Source of the DNA: Candidatus Auribacterota bacterium
Lineage (GTDB): Bacteria > Auribacterota > JAFGBW01
Direction: 5' to 3'
Length of the DNA stretch: 14,435 nt
Assembly: GCA_016932965.1 (NCBI GenBank)
Contig: JAFGBW010000273.1
Location: forward strand, 1-14,435
Shown here: positions 7,361 through 13,846 of the stretch, in pieces
How the letters are laid out: every line of letters begins with the position of its first letter
How positions within the stretch are numbered: the stretch's first letter is position 1
Position numbers and translations under genes: made by a program
Notes under the pieces: model-generated
Told to the model about the DNA's origin: nothing
Seen by the model: the letters and a program-made list of their open reading frames with translations, nothing else
The model's database searches: none

Positions 7361-8158
7361 TTATTTTATCGCCTGAACTAGGGAACGGACAAAAGTGCGG
7401 AGTTTCATGAGAAGTTCATCCGGACTGGCCCCGGATTCTCCGATTATTTTAACCAGCGCAGATCCCACAATGATTCCGTCAGCATATCCGGCAGCTTCTT
7501 TTGCCGTTTCCGGGGAGGAGATGCCAAAACCGATACAGACTGGTTTGGAGCTTATTTTTTTCAGTTGTTTGATCCGTTTTGATAAATCATGATTTACGGT
7601 TTTTCTTATCCCGGTTACACCCAGACTGCTGACGCAATAGATAAAACCCCCGCAATGATCCGCAATAGTATGGATTCGTTGTTCCCGCGTCGTCGGAGCA
7701 ACCAGGTAAATACAATGGATATTTTTTTCCCGAAGATGGTTTCTCAACTCTGTGCACATGTCAAACGGCCCGTCCACGATCAAAACTCCATCCGCTCCGT
7801 TCAGGCGGGCCTTTTTGGCAAAGGAAGCGTACCCCATCTGAAAAACGGGATTCATGTAGGAAAAGATGATGACAGGAGTTTGATGGTTTTTTCTGAACCT
7901 TTGCACGGTTTTCAATACGCCGGATAAAGAGGTGTTGCTTCTAATGCCTCTTTCCAGGGCGGCCTGATTGACAGGACCGTCGCCAATAGGGTCTGAGAAG
8001 GGCACTCCCAGTTCAATGACATCCACGCCTTCTTCCACCAAGAGTTCCATGATTTTTAAAGTCGTGGGCAGGTCAGGATCTCCTGCAGTAATATAGGCTA
8101 CAAAGGCCTTTTGTCTTTTCTTTTGAAGGTTTTGAAAGGCGGTATCCAGGCGGTTCAT
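7361..8158 (-). CDS. trpA: Tryptophan synthase alpha chain TrpA
   Basis: TrpA cleaves indole-3-glycerol phosphate to indole and glyceraldehyde 3-phosphate, and passes the indole through a tunnel to TrpB. The 265-residue TIM barrel has normal length. The catalytic pair is in place: Glu49 and Asp60 in [15 protein letters not shown]. Other family segments are [44 protein letters not shown], and the phosphate-binding [12 protein letters not shown] with IIVGSALVK. The start codon overlaps the trpB stop by 4 bases (ATGA), the classic trpBA coupling. The usual upstream trp genes (E, G, D, C, F) are not in the window. Confidence 0.97.
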   Translation of the reverse strand: MNRLDTAFQNLQKKRQKAFVAYITAGDPDLPTTLKIMELLVEEGVDVIELGVPFSDPIGDGPVNQAALERGIRSNTSLSGVLKTVQRFRKNHQTPVIIFSYMNPVFQMGYASFAKKARLNGADGVLIVDGPFDMCTELRNHLREKNIHCIYLVAPTTREQRIHTIADHCGGFIYCVSSLGVTGIRKTVNHDLSKRIKQLKKISSKPVCIGFGISSPETAKEAAGYADGIIVGSALVKIIGESGASPDELLMKLRTFVRSLVQAIK

Positions 8159-9345
8159 GGTTTCTTTCTCTTTTCATCGTCATGCTCGATTACGGAGGTG
8201 CAGTCCTTGTCTCCGCGGCCGCTTAAATTGATGACTACCAGTTTATTGATTATTTCATGTTTTATTTTTTCTAGATAACCGACTGCATGGCTGGATTCCA
8301 GGGCAGGAATGATGCCTTCCATGGCAGAGAGAATTTTAAAACCATGGACAGCCTCATCATCGTTCACTGAATCGTACTTCACTTTTTTTAAATCATGCAA
8401 TAGGGCATGTTCCGGACCGATGGACGGATAATCAAGCCCTGCCGCAATGGAATGGGTACGGTAGATCTGGCCGTTTTGCTGGAGCACATAGGAAAGGGAG
8501 CCCTGAAAAACCCCTTTTTCAGGATGGAAAAACCGGGCGGCGTGAAGCCCCAATTTTTTTCCTATTCCTCCTGCTTCCACCCCGATCAACTGGATGCCGG
8601 GAAGGGAAAGAAAAGGGGAGAAAATACCTATGGAATTGCTGCCTCCTCCGACACAGGCCAGTACGTAATCGGGGTCCTTTTTTTCAATCAGACGGATTTG
8701 CTTTCTCGTTTCTTCTCCGATCACACTTTGAAAATGACGGACAATCATGGGAAAGGGATAGGGTCCCAGCACGGATCCGAAAAGATAGTGGGTGTCCAGA
8801 ACCGTTTCTGTCCAGTTCCGCATGGCTTCATTGATGGCATCTTTAAGCGTTTTGGATCCGGCATCCACTTCCCTGACCTGGGCGCCCAGGAGTTTCATCC
8901 GGTATACATTCAGCGCCTGGCGCCTTACATCTTCCGTGCCCATGAAAATACTGCACTTAAAACCGAAATGGGCGGCCACGGTTGCCGTGGCCACGCCATG
9001 CTGGCCGGCGCCGGTCTCGGCGATCAAACGGGTTTTTCTCAGCCGTTTTGCAAGAAGCGCCTGACCGACAGCATTATTGATCTTATGGGAGCCTGTGTGG
9101 CACAGGTCTTCTCTTTTCAGGTATATTCTTGCCCGGTAATTTTGGGAAAGCCTTTTGGCAAAGTAAAGAGGCGTGGGTCTGCCTACATAATACTTAAAAA
9201 TCGTGGAAAGCTCTTTTTTGAATCCGGATTCGTTTCTGTATCGGAAAAAGGCTTTTTCAACCTCTTCCAGGGCAGGAATCAGGGTTTCCGGAACAAATCT
9301 TCCCCCGTAAGGGCCGTAAAAATATCTGGAAATGTCATTTTTCAT
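8155..9345 (-). CDS. trpB: Tryptophan synthase beta chain TrpB
   Basis: TrpB is the PLP enzyme that joins indole to L-serine to make L-tryptophan. The 396-residue length is the standard TrpB1 size. The start [13 protein letters not shown] is typical. PLP-binding Lys88 lies in [10 protein letters not shown], catalytic Glu110 in [16 protein letters not shown], the phosphate-binding loop in CVGGGSNS, and the indole-site segment in [16 protein letters not shown]. The C-terminal LSGRGDKD corresponds to the family's serine-bearing PLP-ring site. GAGG stands 9 bases before the ATG. It heads a minus-strand string trpB-trpA-pilin-ATPase-permease. A promoter candidate lies about 300 bases upstream. Confidence 0.97.
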   Translation of the reverse strand: MKNDISRYFYGPYGGRFVPETLIPALEEVEKAFFRYRNESGFKKELSTIFKYYVGRPTPLYFAKRLSQNYRARIYLKREDLCHTGSHKINNAVGQALLAKRLRKTRLIAETGAGQHGVATATVAAHFGFKCSIFMGTEDVRRQALNVYRMKLLGAQVREVDAGSKTLKDAINEAMRNWTETVLDTHYLFGSVLGPYPFPMIVRHFQSVIGEETRKQIRLIEKKDPDYVLACVGGGSNSIGIFSPFLSLPGIQLIGVEAGGIGKKLGLHAARFFHPEKGVFQGSLSYVLQQNGQIYRTHSIAAGLDYPSIGPEHALLHDLKKVKYDSVNDDEAVHGFKILSAMEGIIPALESSHAVGYLEKIKHEIINKLVVINLSGRGDKDCTSVIEHDDEKRKKP

Positions 9346-9620
9346 GATGGTTTACCTCGTGCTTAAACACTGAGAGCCACAGAGATCATGACCCGTTTAT
9401 TTTTCGATCCCTGTGCTCATGAGCGATAAAATCATTTTCATAGAAAAAAGGGTATCAAAAAAACATGCCTGTTTGGCCGCGGTTTGCAGTGGCATAGCCA
9501 GGTTGCCCATATTTTTCACAGATTTTCTACTGCGGACGCAAACTGCCTCTCATATTTTGCTCCGAAGCGCCAAAACAACCTTGACACCCCAAGGTGGGGT
9601 TTCCAAATATCCCATGCCCT

Positions 9621-9632
9621 ATGTTATAACAT
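9621..9632. promoter_or_regulatory. 12-bp perfect palindrome, operator candidate
   Basis: ATGTTATAACAT is a perfect palindrome about 20 bases downstream of the transcript start predicted from the minus-strand TATAAT at 9653-9658. That position would suit a repressor site. The protein is unknown. Confidence 0.3.
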
Positions 9633-9652
9633 CTATTCCTCTGGCTCACTGT

Positions 9653-9680
9653 ATTATAGTAATGGCCACAGTAATGGCCA
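9653..9680 (-). promoter_or_regulatory. Promoter candidate for trpBA
   Basis: The minus strand has a perfect -10 TATAAT (9658-9653) and a 4-of-6 -35, TGGCCA (9680-9675), 16 bases apart. The start would be near 9646, giving a leader of about 300 bases before trpB. The weak -35 limits confidence. Confidence 0.35.
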
Positions 9681-9681
9681 C
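9658..9681. repeat. Perfect tandem repeat of a 12-mer
   Basis: AGTAATGGCCAC occurs twice head to tail (9658-9669 and 9670-9681) without mismatch. On the minus strand the two copies cover the -35 and spacer of the trpBA promoter candidate and touch its TATAAT, so they could be binding sites for a regulator. Confidence 0.8.
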
Positions 9682-9864
9682 CCGTCCTGCGGGAAATATG
9701 CAGGTGAGCCCGTTTTGACGATTCTATCCTCAAATCTGAGGACATTTATGCGTTCTCGCGACGAAACCCTCTGAGAAATACGGGCCGGGCAGATGTAAGA
9801 ACTTATCTCCCTGATCATTTTCGATTTGGTTTATGCCCGCCGATCCTTTTGCGGAGAATAGATT

Positions 9865-10512
9865 TTAAGCCTGGACTGCTTTTTTTAAAGCTGGCTTGAT
9901 GATAACGATGCTGTTGTTGGGGCCTGGAACAGCGCCTTCGACAAGGATTAGATGATCATCCTTTCTGATTGAATGGACTTGAAGATTTTGGATAGTGACC
10001 CGCTCGTTACCATAATGTCCGGCCATTTTTCTTCCCGGCACCACGCGTTGAGGGAAACGGCTGCCCAGCGATCCTCCATGGCGGAAAGCGTCATGAGTGC
10101 CGTGACTTTTTTTGGGTGTCTGGAAGCCGTGTCTTTTAGCCACACCTGTAAATCCCCGTCCCTTGGTCGTTCCGGTTACATCAACAAATTTACAGCCTTC
10201 CAGCTTTTCAATAGTGATGCTGTCGCCGACATTGTATTTTTCTATGTCCTGGTCGTTTAACCTCATTTCCATGAGAATTTTTTTAGGTTTGAGGCCTGCT
10301 TTGGAGAAATGTCCGGTCAGGGGTTTTGAGGTCAGCTTTTCCTTTTTTTCTTCGAAGCCCAACTGGATGGCGTTATATCGGTCGCTTTTGGTTGTCTTCT
10401 TCTGGATAACAACGCAAGGGCCTGCTTGTATTACAGTCAGAGGAACATGGTTCCCGTTTTCATTAAATAATTGAGTCATGCCTATCTTACGGCCGATCAG
10501 TCCCAGTTTCAT
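9865..10512 (-). CDS. rplC: 50S ribosomal protein L3
   Basis: L3 binds 23S rRNA early in 50S assembly and reaches towards the peptidyl transferase centre. The 215-residue product has normal length. It carries GLIGRKIGMTQLF at the N-terminus, PLTVIQAGPCVVIQKKT, the VDVTGTTKGRGFTGVAKRHG segment, the central loop RKMAGHYGNERVTIQNLQV, and LVEGAVPGPNNSIVIIKPA at the end. The loop reads SLGSRFPQRVV where E. coli has its PrmB-methylated Gln150; aligned by eye, that position is Phe153, so this methylation is unlikely. GGAGG lies 8 bases before the ATG at 10512. Longer in-frame starts would add a non-family stretch. The gene stands alone, with batE about 450 bases upstream and trpB about 520 bases downstream. 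It is normally second in the S10 operon. Confidence 0.96.
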   Translation of the reverse strand: MKLGLIGRKIGMTQLFNENGNHVPLTVIQAGPCVVIQKKTTKSDRYNAIQLGFEEKKEKLTSKPLTGHFSKAGLKPKKILMEMRLNDQDIEKYNVGDSITIEKLEGCKFVDVTGTTKGRGFTGVAKRHGFQTPKKSHGTHDAFRHGGSLGSRFPQRVVPGRKMAGHYGNERVTIQNLQVHSIRKDDHLILVEGAVPGPNNSIVIIKPALKKAVQA

Positions 10513-10633
10513 TTTTATTTCCTCCAAAAAAAAGTAGCTAATGCATTTCGTCCGAAGCCACATTGGGCCGGGATCTGTCCTTTGGATCATCTTCCCGTCC
10601 ACTCAGTTGATAGCGGAACAATGCAGAATATTT

Positions 10634-10684
10634 TCTCGATAAGGATCATTCCTGAATATCCCAAGAAAAATTCTTGGATCGAGA
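10634..10684 (-). promoter_or_regulatory. Possible three-way-junction RNA in the rplC leader
   Basis: As minus-strand RNA this 51-base stretch can fold into a closed junction. The closing stem is UCUCGAU (10684-10678) with AUCGAGA (10640-10634), 7 perfect pairs. Hairpin one is CCAAGAA-UUU-UUCUUGG (10677-10661), 7 pairs. Hairpin two is AGGA-AUGA-UCCU (10653-10642), 4 pairs. It would start at or next to the predicted 5' end, and the rplC start codon is about 120 bases further on. It is not a leader I recognise. The fold was drawn by eye. Confidence 0.45.
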
Positions 10685-10691
10685 GCGCAGT

Positions 10692-10721
10692 ACTTTAGTG
10701 TATCAGCATGACTTCTGTCAA
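10692..10721 (-). promoter_or_regulatory. Sigma-70 type promoter candidate for rplC
   Basis: The minus strand has a perfect -35 TTGACA (10721-10716), an 18-base spacer and TAAAGT (10697-10692), a 4-of-6 -10. Transcription would begin near 10685, giving a leader of about 173 bases. It would let rplC be expressed apart from the bat genes upstream. Confidence 0.5.
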
Positions 10722-10789
10722 TAAGAAATATCATGACTCACTAGTGTCCGGCAGGCACGGATCATGAGGACAATAGGATGCATGAGTCT

Positions 10790-10804
10790 GAATTGCGAAT
10801 GAAG
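10790..10804 (+). repeat. Copy of dispersed GAATTGNGAATGAAG repeat
   Basis: GAATTGCGAATGAAG differs at one base from the copy at 4016-4030, upstream of the FHA-like gene, some 6.8 kb away. TAAGAATGATGAATAA follows it, as TTTCAGAATGAAAA follows the other copy. Confidence 0.5.
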
Positions 10805-10819
10805 TAAGAATGATGAATA

Positions 10820-10834
10820 AGGCTTGAAAAGCCT
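10820..10834 (-). terminator. Small hairpin, weak second terminator candidate after batE
   Basis: AGGCTT (10820-10825) pairs with AAGCCT (10829-10834) around a 3-base loop. On the minus strand TATTCATCATTCTT follows, only loosely U-rich. It may act as a back-up terminator or may be chance. Confidence 0.25.
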
Positions 10835-10867
10835 CTGCACCAATCATGACAAGGATTCCAAATTTAA

Positions 10868-10906
10868 AGATTAAAAATCATATCATCAGCATAGAAAGGA
10901 TGATAT
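10868..10906 (-). terminator. Intrinsic terminator candidate for the bat operon
   Basis: On the minus strand ATATCATC (10906-10899), an 11-base loop and GATGATAT (10887-10880) form an 8-bp perfect stem, followed by GATTTTTAATCTTT. The stem is AT-rich, hence weak. It lies 60 bases after the batE stop and faces the right way. Confidence 0.4.
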
Positions 10907-10965
10907 CAAAATAGCAGGTACTGGCAGAGGATTCTCGCTGCTTGATTCTCCGTTCCCGATTCTTT

Positions 10966-11715
10966 TCACTTTATTTCTTCAAGGGAATTCAAGGGTATCC
11001 AGCCCACTTTATCGTCAGAAATCTGGATTTGAACCCATTCCCCCATCTGAGAGTGGATCTGGAATTTTGTTCCCTCATGCAGCAGAAAGGCAGTTGTATC
11101 CGTGATTCCGGGGCCGTATTTTACTTTTTCTTCAGGTACGATGATCACGCCTTCTCTTGTTTGATCCATTAAATACCGTATCTTGAGGACAGCGCCCTGC
11201 AGAATCAATAAGGCAGCAAAGAAAGCAATCAGGATTTTTCCGTCCGCATAAGATTGTCTTCCGATCCCGTAGTATCCTGTGATCACAAGAAAAAGAAGAA
11301 AGAAAAAGGCAAACAACAAACGATGAAACGAGATTGAAAAATAACGGATCACTTTGATAAAAACATCCCTGATTCCCGTGATTTCTTCCTCATCTGGAAG
11401 CTGGTCCTTGGTGAGCGTTTTCGCGTATTTCAGATTGTGGCGTAAATTGGCATCGCTCGGGTCTCTTTTGACGGCCGAATAATATGCGGACAGTCCCAGA
11501 CCTATTTTTCCCATTTTGATATAGCAGTTTCCGATATTGTAATACAGACCCGGACTTTGAGCTTCCTGATTCAATTCCCTGAACAGCGTCAAGGCAGTAG
11601 AGAAATCATTCTGTTGGTAAGATGTCACGGCTTTTAAGAACTTGTCCTGATTGCTTCCTGAGCAAAATGACACCAGAGAAAGAATCATGAATGCCGTCCG
11701 GCAGATTATTTTCAT
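10966..11715 (-). CDS. batE: BatE-like protein: TPR, membrane and SH3 domains
   Basis: BatE belongs to the Bat system, first described as important for oxygen tolerance in Bacteroides and found beside MoxR-type ATPases. Its exact role is unknown. The 249-residue product has an N-terminal hydrophobic export segment. TPR-like helices lie at about 25-95 (FLKAVTSYQQNDFSTALTLF, LYYNIGNCYIKMGKIGLGLS, AYYSAVKRDPSDANLRHNLK). Two membrane helices lie at about 135-190 (LLFAFFFLLFLVITGYYGIG, ILIAFFAALLILQG). A C-terminal bacterial SH3 domain follows at about 190-247 (VKYGPGITDTTAFLLHEGTK, WVQIQISDDKVGWIPLNSL). The ATG at 11715 overlaps the batD stop by 4 bases (ATGA) with GGAG upstream, so the two are coupled. 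Last gene of the bat operon; a terminator-like repeat follows. Confidence 0.88.
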   Translation of the reverse strand: MKIICRTAFMILSLVSFCSGSNQDKFLKAVTSYQQNDFSTALTLFRELNQEAQSPGLYYNIGNCYIKMGKIGLGLSAYYSAVKRDPSDANLRHNLKYAKTLTKDQLPDEEEITGIRDVFIKVIRYFSISFHRLLFAFFFLLFLVITGYYGIGRQSYADGKILIAFFAALLILQGAVLKIRYLMDQTREGVIIVPEEKVKYGPGITDTTAFLLHEGTKFQIHSQMGEWVQIQISDDKVGWIPLNSLEEIK

Positions 11716-13574
11716 GCTATTTTCTCCAGGTTTGAAATAACCGTCTCTATTTTTTTTGTGAGTTCTTTCCATTGGGATTTATCTGCGGTGATCAAACCGT
11801 ATTGTCCCATGTCAAGCTGATCGAATATGTTTTTCAGGGAAAGAATTTCTTCGTTTGATAGTCCTAAAGGCGCGATTTTTTCATCCACAACGGAAACAGT
11901 GAGGACACCGGGAGGCAGATTCAATTTGTCCGATATATAACCGGTAAAAATACTGTTTAAATGATGGAAGGATTCTTTGTCCGGCTTTTTTTTATGTAAA
12001 TGAGGGGAACGCATGCCGGAACGGAATCTTTTGAGCGCGATTCTTTTTCTGGCATAACCCGGATCACATATGAGTCGCCGCCTGCGGCTGACGAAAAACC
12101 ATGAGAATCCGTAAATCAATATCCCAGCCACAAGTGTTGAGGCCAGATCCCTCCATGAATAGGCGGATTCTCTTCTCAAAATCGAAGGGTCGGTATTGAT
12201 AAAAATGATATCGTAGGCGGTCATCTTCAATGATTCTTTAGGATGCTTGGGAATAGCGGCAGAGCCGGAAAAAACTTTTCCGGCAGTGGTATCAGTACTC
12301 TGGACGTCTTCTACTGAGATGGCCTTTTCAGGTTCAATGAGCGTTTGGTATTCCCTGGTTACCGGATTGTAAAAATCAAACTGAATGGTGGGCAGTTTCA
12401 ATGTGCCTGCCCGTTCGGGAACGAGCATTTTCTTAAAGATTTTTTTTCCGGCCATGGTGACGCCGCTGGGACCTTCCGAGTCCAGTGAAGCGAATGTCGT
12501 CTCAGATTCAAAGGCCTTGAATCCATCCAGATTATTCAGCTTAGGTTCGGCAATCGTCTTGATGTGTCCGGCCCCTGCAATCGTCATGGTGAGGGTGACG
12601 GGATCTCCCTTTTTAACATGCGAAAGATCGGAATATTCCACTTTTAGCGTATAGTTTCCGACGGTCCCGGAGAAGGAAGGGGGTTTGCCCTGTTCGGGAA
12701 TGGGATTCACTTTAATAGTGACCGTGTCGGTAGAGAGTTTCACAGGCACCAGCGCCATATTCCCGCCAAACATGAAATCTTCCATGGAATCGCTGAAAAA
12801 ATCATCAAAACCAAAAGGAGAACGACTTCTTTTTGTCTGCCTTTGTCTTTGTTTCAAAACCTGACCTGAAAAATGATAAGGTCCGATCTCGAAGGTTCCC
12901 GCCTGGGTCGGGTAAATGACAGTCCTTAGTTCTGTGACTTCATAAACAACCCCGTTACGGTTTTCAGCGGTTTCCGTTGGGGTACCCTGTTTTTCAGCGA
13001 CAAAATTGGTAAAAGATGGGGGGTCATACCCGGCAGATCTTAACGCTGTATCAGGTTTTTTCAAGATTCTGAACCGGATGACGGTGGGCTCATCCACTAC
13101 CAGCTCTTTTTTATCCGCTTTTAATTCCACCAGGATTTCATCTGATTCCACCACAGCACCATTGCTTGAAACACGCCGTGATTGAGGCCGGTTTTTTGAG
13201 GGCAGGATCTCCAGAGTAATGGGTTTTGTCCGAAATGTTTTTCCGCCGGATGTCACTTGTATAGGCAAAATGGTGAATTTACCGGTTTTAAGAGGTTTGA
13301 CCAGATAATTGGTCCCAATCGAATGCGTCGCTTTGCCGTTGATGATGGATGTTTGGGAAGATTGGCCGTAATACGTGATGGAGAGTTCCGGAATTTCAGG
13401 GAGATGGATTTGTTCTGAACCGTCGCCATTTTCTATCGAAAGGGACAAGGTGATGGGTTCATCGTCATAGGTCACATTTCTGTCAACGCTGGCTGAGACA
13501 GAACTCATCTCTGCCCGGCATGAAAAAGCCAGAGATAAATAGATGAGGGTGATCAAACTTATCCATCGTAGCAT
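11712..13574 (-). CDS. batD: BatD-like protein (oxygen tolerance family)
   Basis: BatD is a large periplasmic protein anchored in the inner membrane and is part of the Bat complex; its biochemical activity is not settled. The 620-residue product has an N-terminal signal peptide (WISLITLIYLSLAFS). Beta-rich Ig-like repeats follow: VDRNVTYDDEPITLSLSIEN at about 30-50, KKELVVDEPTVIRFRI near 155-170 and LSHVKKGDPVTLTMTIAGAG near 317-336. The family's aromatic-acidic loop FGFDDFFSDSMEDFMFGG is at about 254-271. A single membrane helix near 478-496 is followed by RRRR, placing the last 120 residues in the cytoplasm. I prefer the ATG at 13574; an in-frame ATG at 13604 has no ribosome-binding site and would add 10 residues before the signal peptide. 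batE overlaps its stop. A BatC-like gene lies upstream on the same strand. Confidence 0.88.
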   Translation of the reverse strand: MLRWISLITLIYLSLAFSCRAEMSSVSASVDRNVTYDDEPITLSLSIENGDGSEQIHLPEIPELSITYYGQSSQTSIINGKATHSIGTNYLVKPLKTGKFTILPIQVTSGGKTFRTKPITLEILPSKNRPQSRRVSSNGAVVESDEILVELKADKKELVVDEPTVIRFRILKKPDTALRSAGYDPPSFTNFVAEKQGTPTETAENRNGVVYEVTELRTVIYPTQAGTFEIGPYHFSGQVLKQRQRQTKRSRSPFGFDDFFSDSMEDFMFGGNMALVPVKLSTDTVTIKVNPIPEQGKPPSFSGTVGNYTLKVEYSDLSHVKKGDPVTLTMTIAGAGHIKTIAEPKLNNLDGFKAFESETTFASLDSEGPSGVTMAGKKIFKKMLVPERAGTLKLPTIQFDFYNPVTREYQTLIEPEKAISVEDVQSTDTTAGKVFSGSAAIPKHPKESLKMTAYDIIFINTDPSILRRESAYSWRDLASTLVAGILIYGFSWFFVSRRRRLICDPGYARKRIALKRFRSGMRSPHLHKKKPDKESFHHLNSIFTGYISDKLNLPPGVLTVSVVDEKIAPLGLSNEEILSLKNIFDQLDMGQYGLITADKSQWKELTKKIETVISNLEKIA

Positions 13575-13626
13575 GATTTCAGTTCCGCTGTATTTTATTA
13601 TCATTTTTGAGAAAAGAAGGTTTTTA

Positions 13627-13653
13627 AATATATATTTATATTCATTATGTCAA
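13627..13653 (-). promoter_or_regulatory. Promoter candidate for batDE with inverted repeat at the -35
   Basis: The minus strand has a perfect TTGACA (13653-13648) and TATATT (13632-13627, 5 of 6) with a short 15-base spacer, in very AT-rich DNA about 46 bases upstream of the predicted transcript's batD start. The -35 overlaps the inverted repeat TGTCA-N4-TGACA (13648-13661), a possible operator. The short spacer lowers confidence. Confidence 0.35.
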
Positions 13654-13846
13654 TTATGACAAAACAGATTTTTCATGAATTTGATTTATCATTCTCTTGC
13701 TGTAGATGTTAGTAAAATCAAGTCATGAGAGGCATGGTGTTCATTTCATTTTATTGCAGTTGATCCCTCATACTTTTTGACTGGCGGTTTATTATGCTAT
13801 CATATCAGCTGAGGATGTCTGATAAAATCAGGGTGGGGCTAAATAA

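Larger units (their letters stand above)
9346..9864. other. 519-base gene-free region between rplC and trpB
   Basis: No reading frame here is convincing: several short frames exist on both strands, none with a recognisable product or good ribosome-binding site. The region holds a CACAGAG-type degenerate repeat (about 9366-9385, ending near trpB), a small GC hairpin (ACCCC 9586-9590 with GGGGT 9596-9600), the palindrome ATGTTATAACAT (9621-9632), a tandem 12-mer (9658-9681) next to a TATAAT, and a 6-bp hairpin (TCCTCA 9727-9732 with TGAGGA 9737-9742). None of the hairpins has a U-run, so no intrinsic terminator is called. It may be the control region for trpBA. Confidence 0.5.
10513..10965. other. 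453-base gene-free region between batE and rplC
   Basis: No protein or RNA gene is supported. From right to left on the minus strand it holds a terminator-like inverted repeat after batE (10868-10906), a second small hairpin (10820-10834), a GAATTG-type dispersed repeat (10790-10804), the rplC promoter candidate (10692-10721) and the structured rplC leader (10513-10684). These are listed separately. Confidence 0.6.

Noticed and set aside
8407-9366. Long plus-strand frame opposite trpB
   Set aside because: It lies wholly on the antisense strand of a clear trpB gene and encodes nothing recognisable.
9586-9600. ACCCC/GGGGT hairpin as a terminator
   Set aside because: Stem of only 5 pairs with no U-run on either strand.
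9581-9609. Plus-strand TTGACA as a promoter
   Set aside because: The best -10 at proper spacing matches only 3 of 6 bases and no plus-strand gene follows.
9413-9774. Short overlapping open frames on both strands in the rplC-trpB gap
   Set aside because: No recognisable product, no good ribosome-binding site, and the frames overlap each other. The gap has repeat and control-like features instead.
9346-9864. T-box or trp attenuator in the trpB upstream region
   Set aside because: No T-box core sequence, no leader peptide with tandem Trp codons and no terminator hairpin with U-run could be found.
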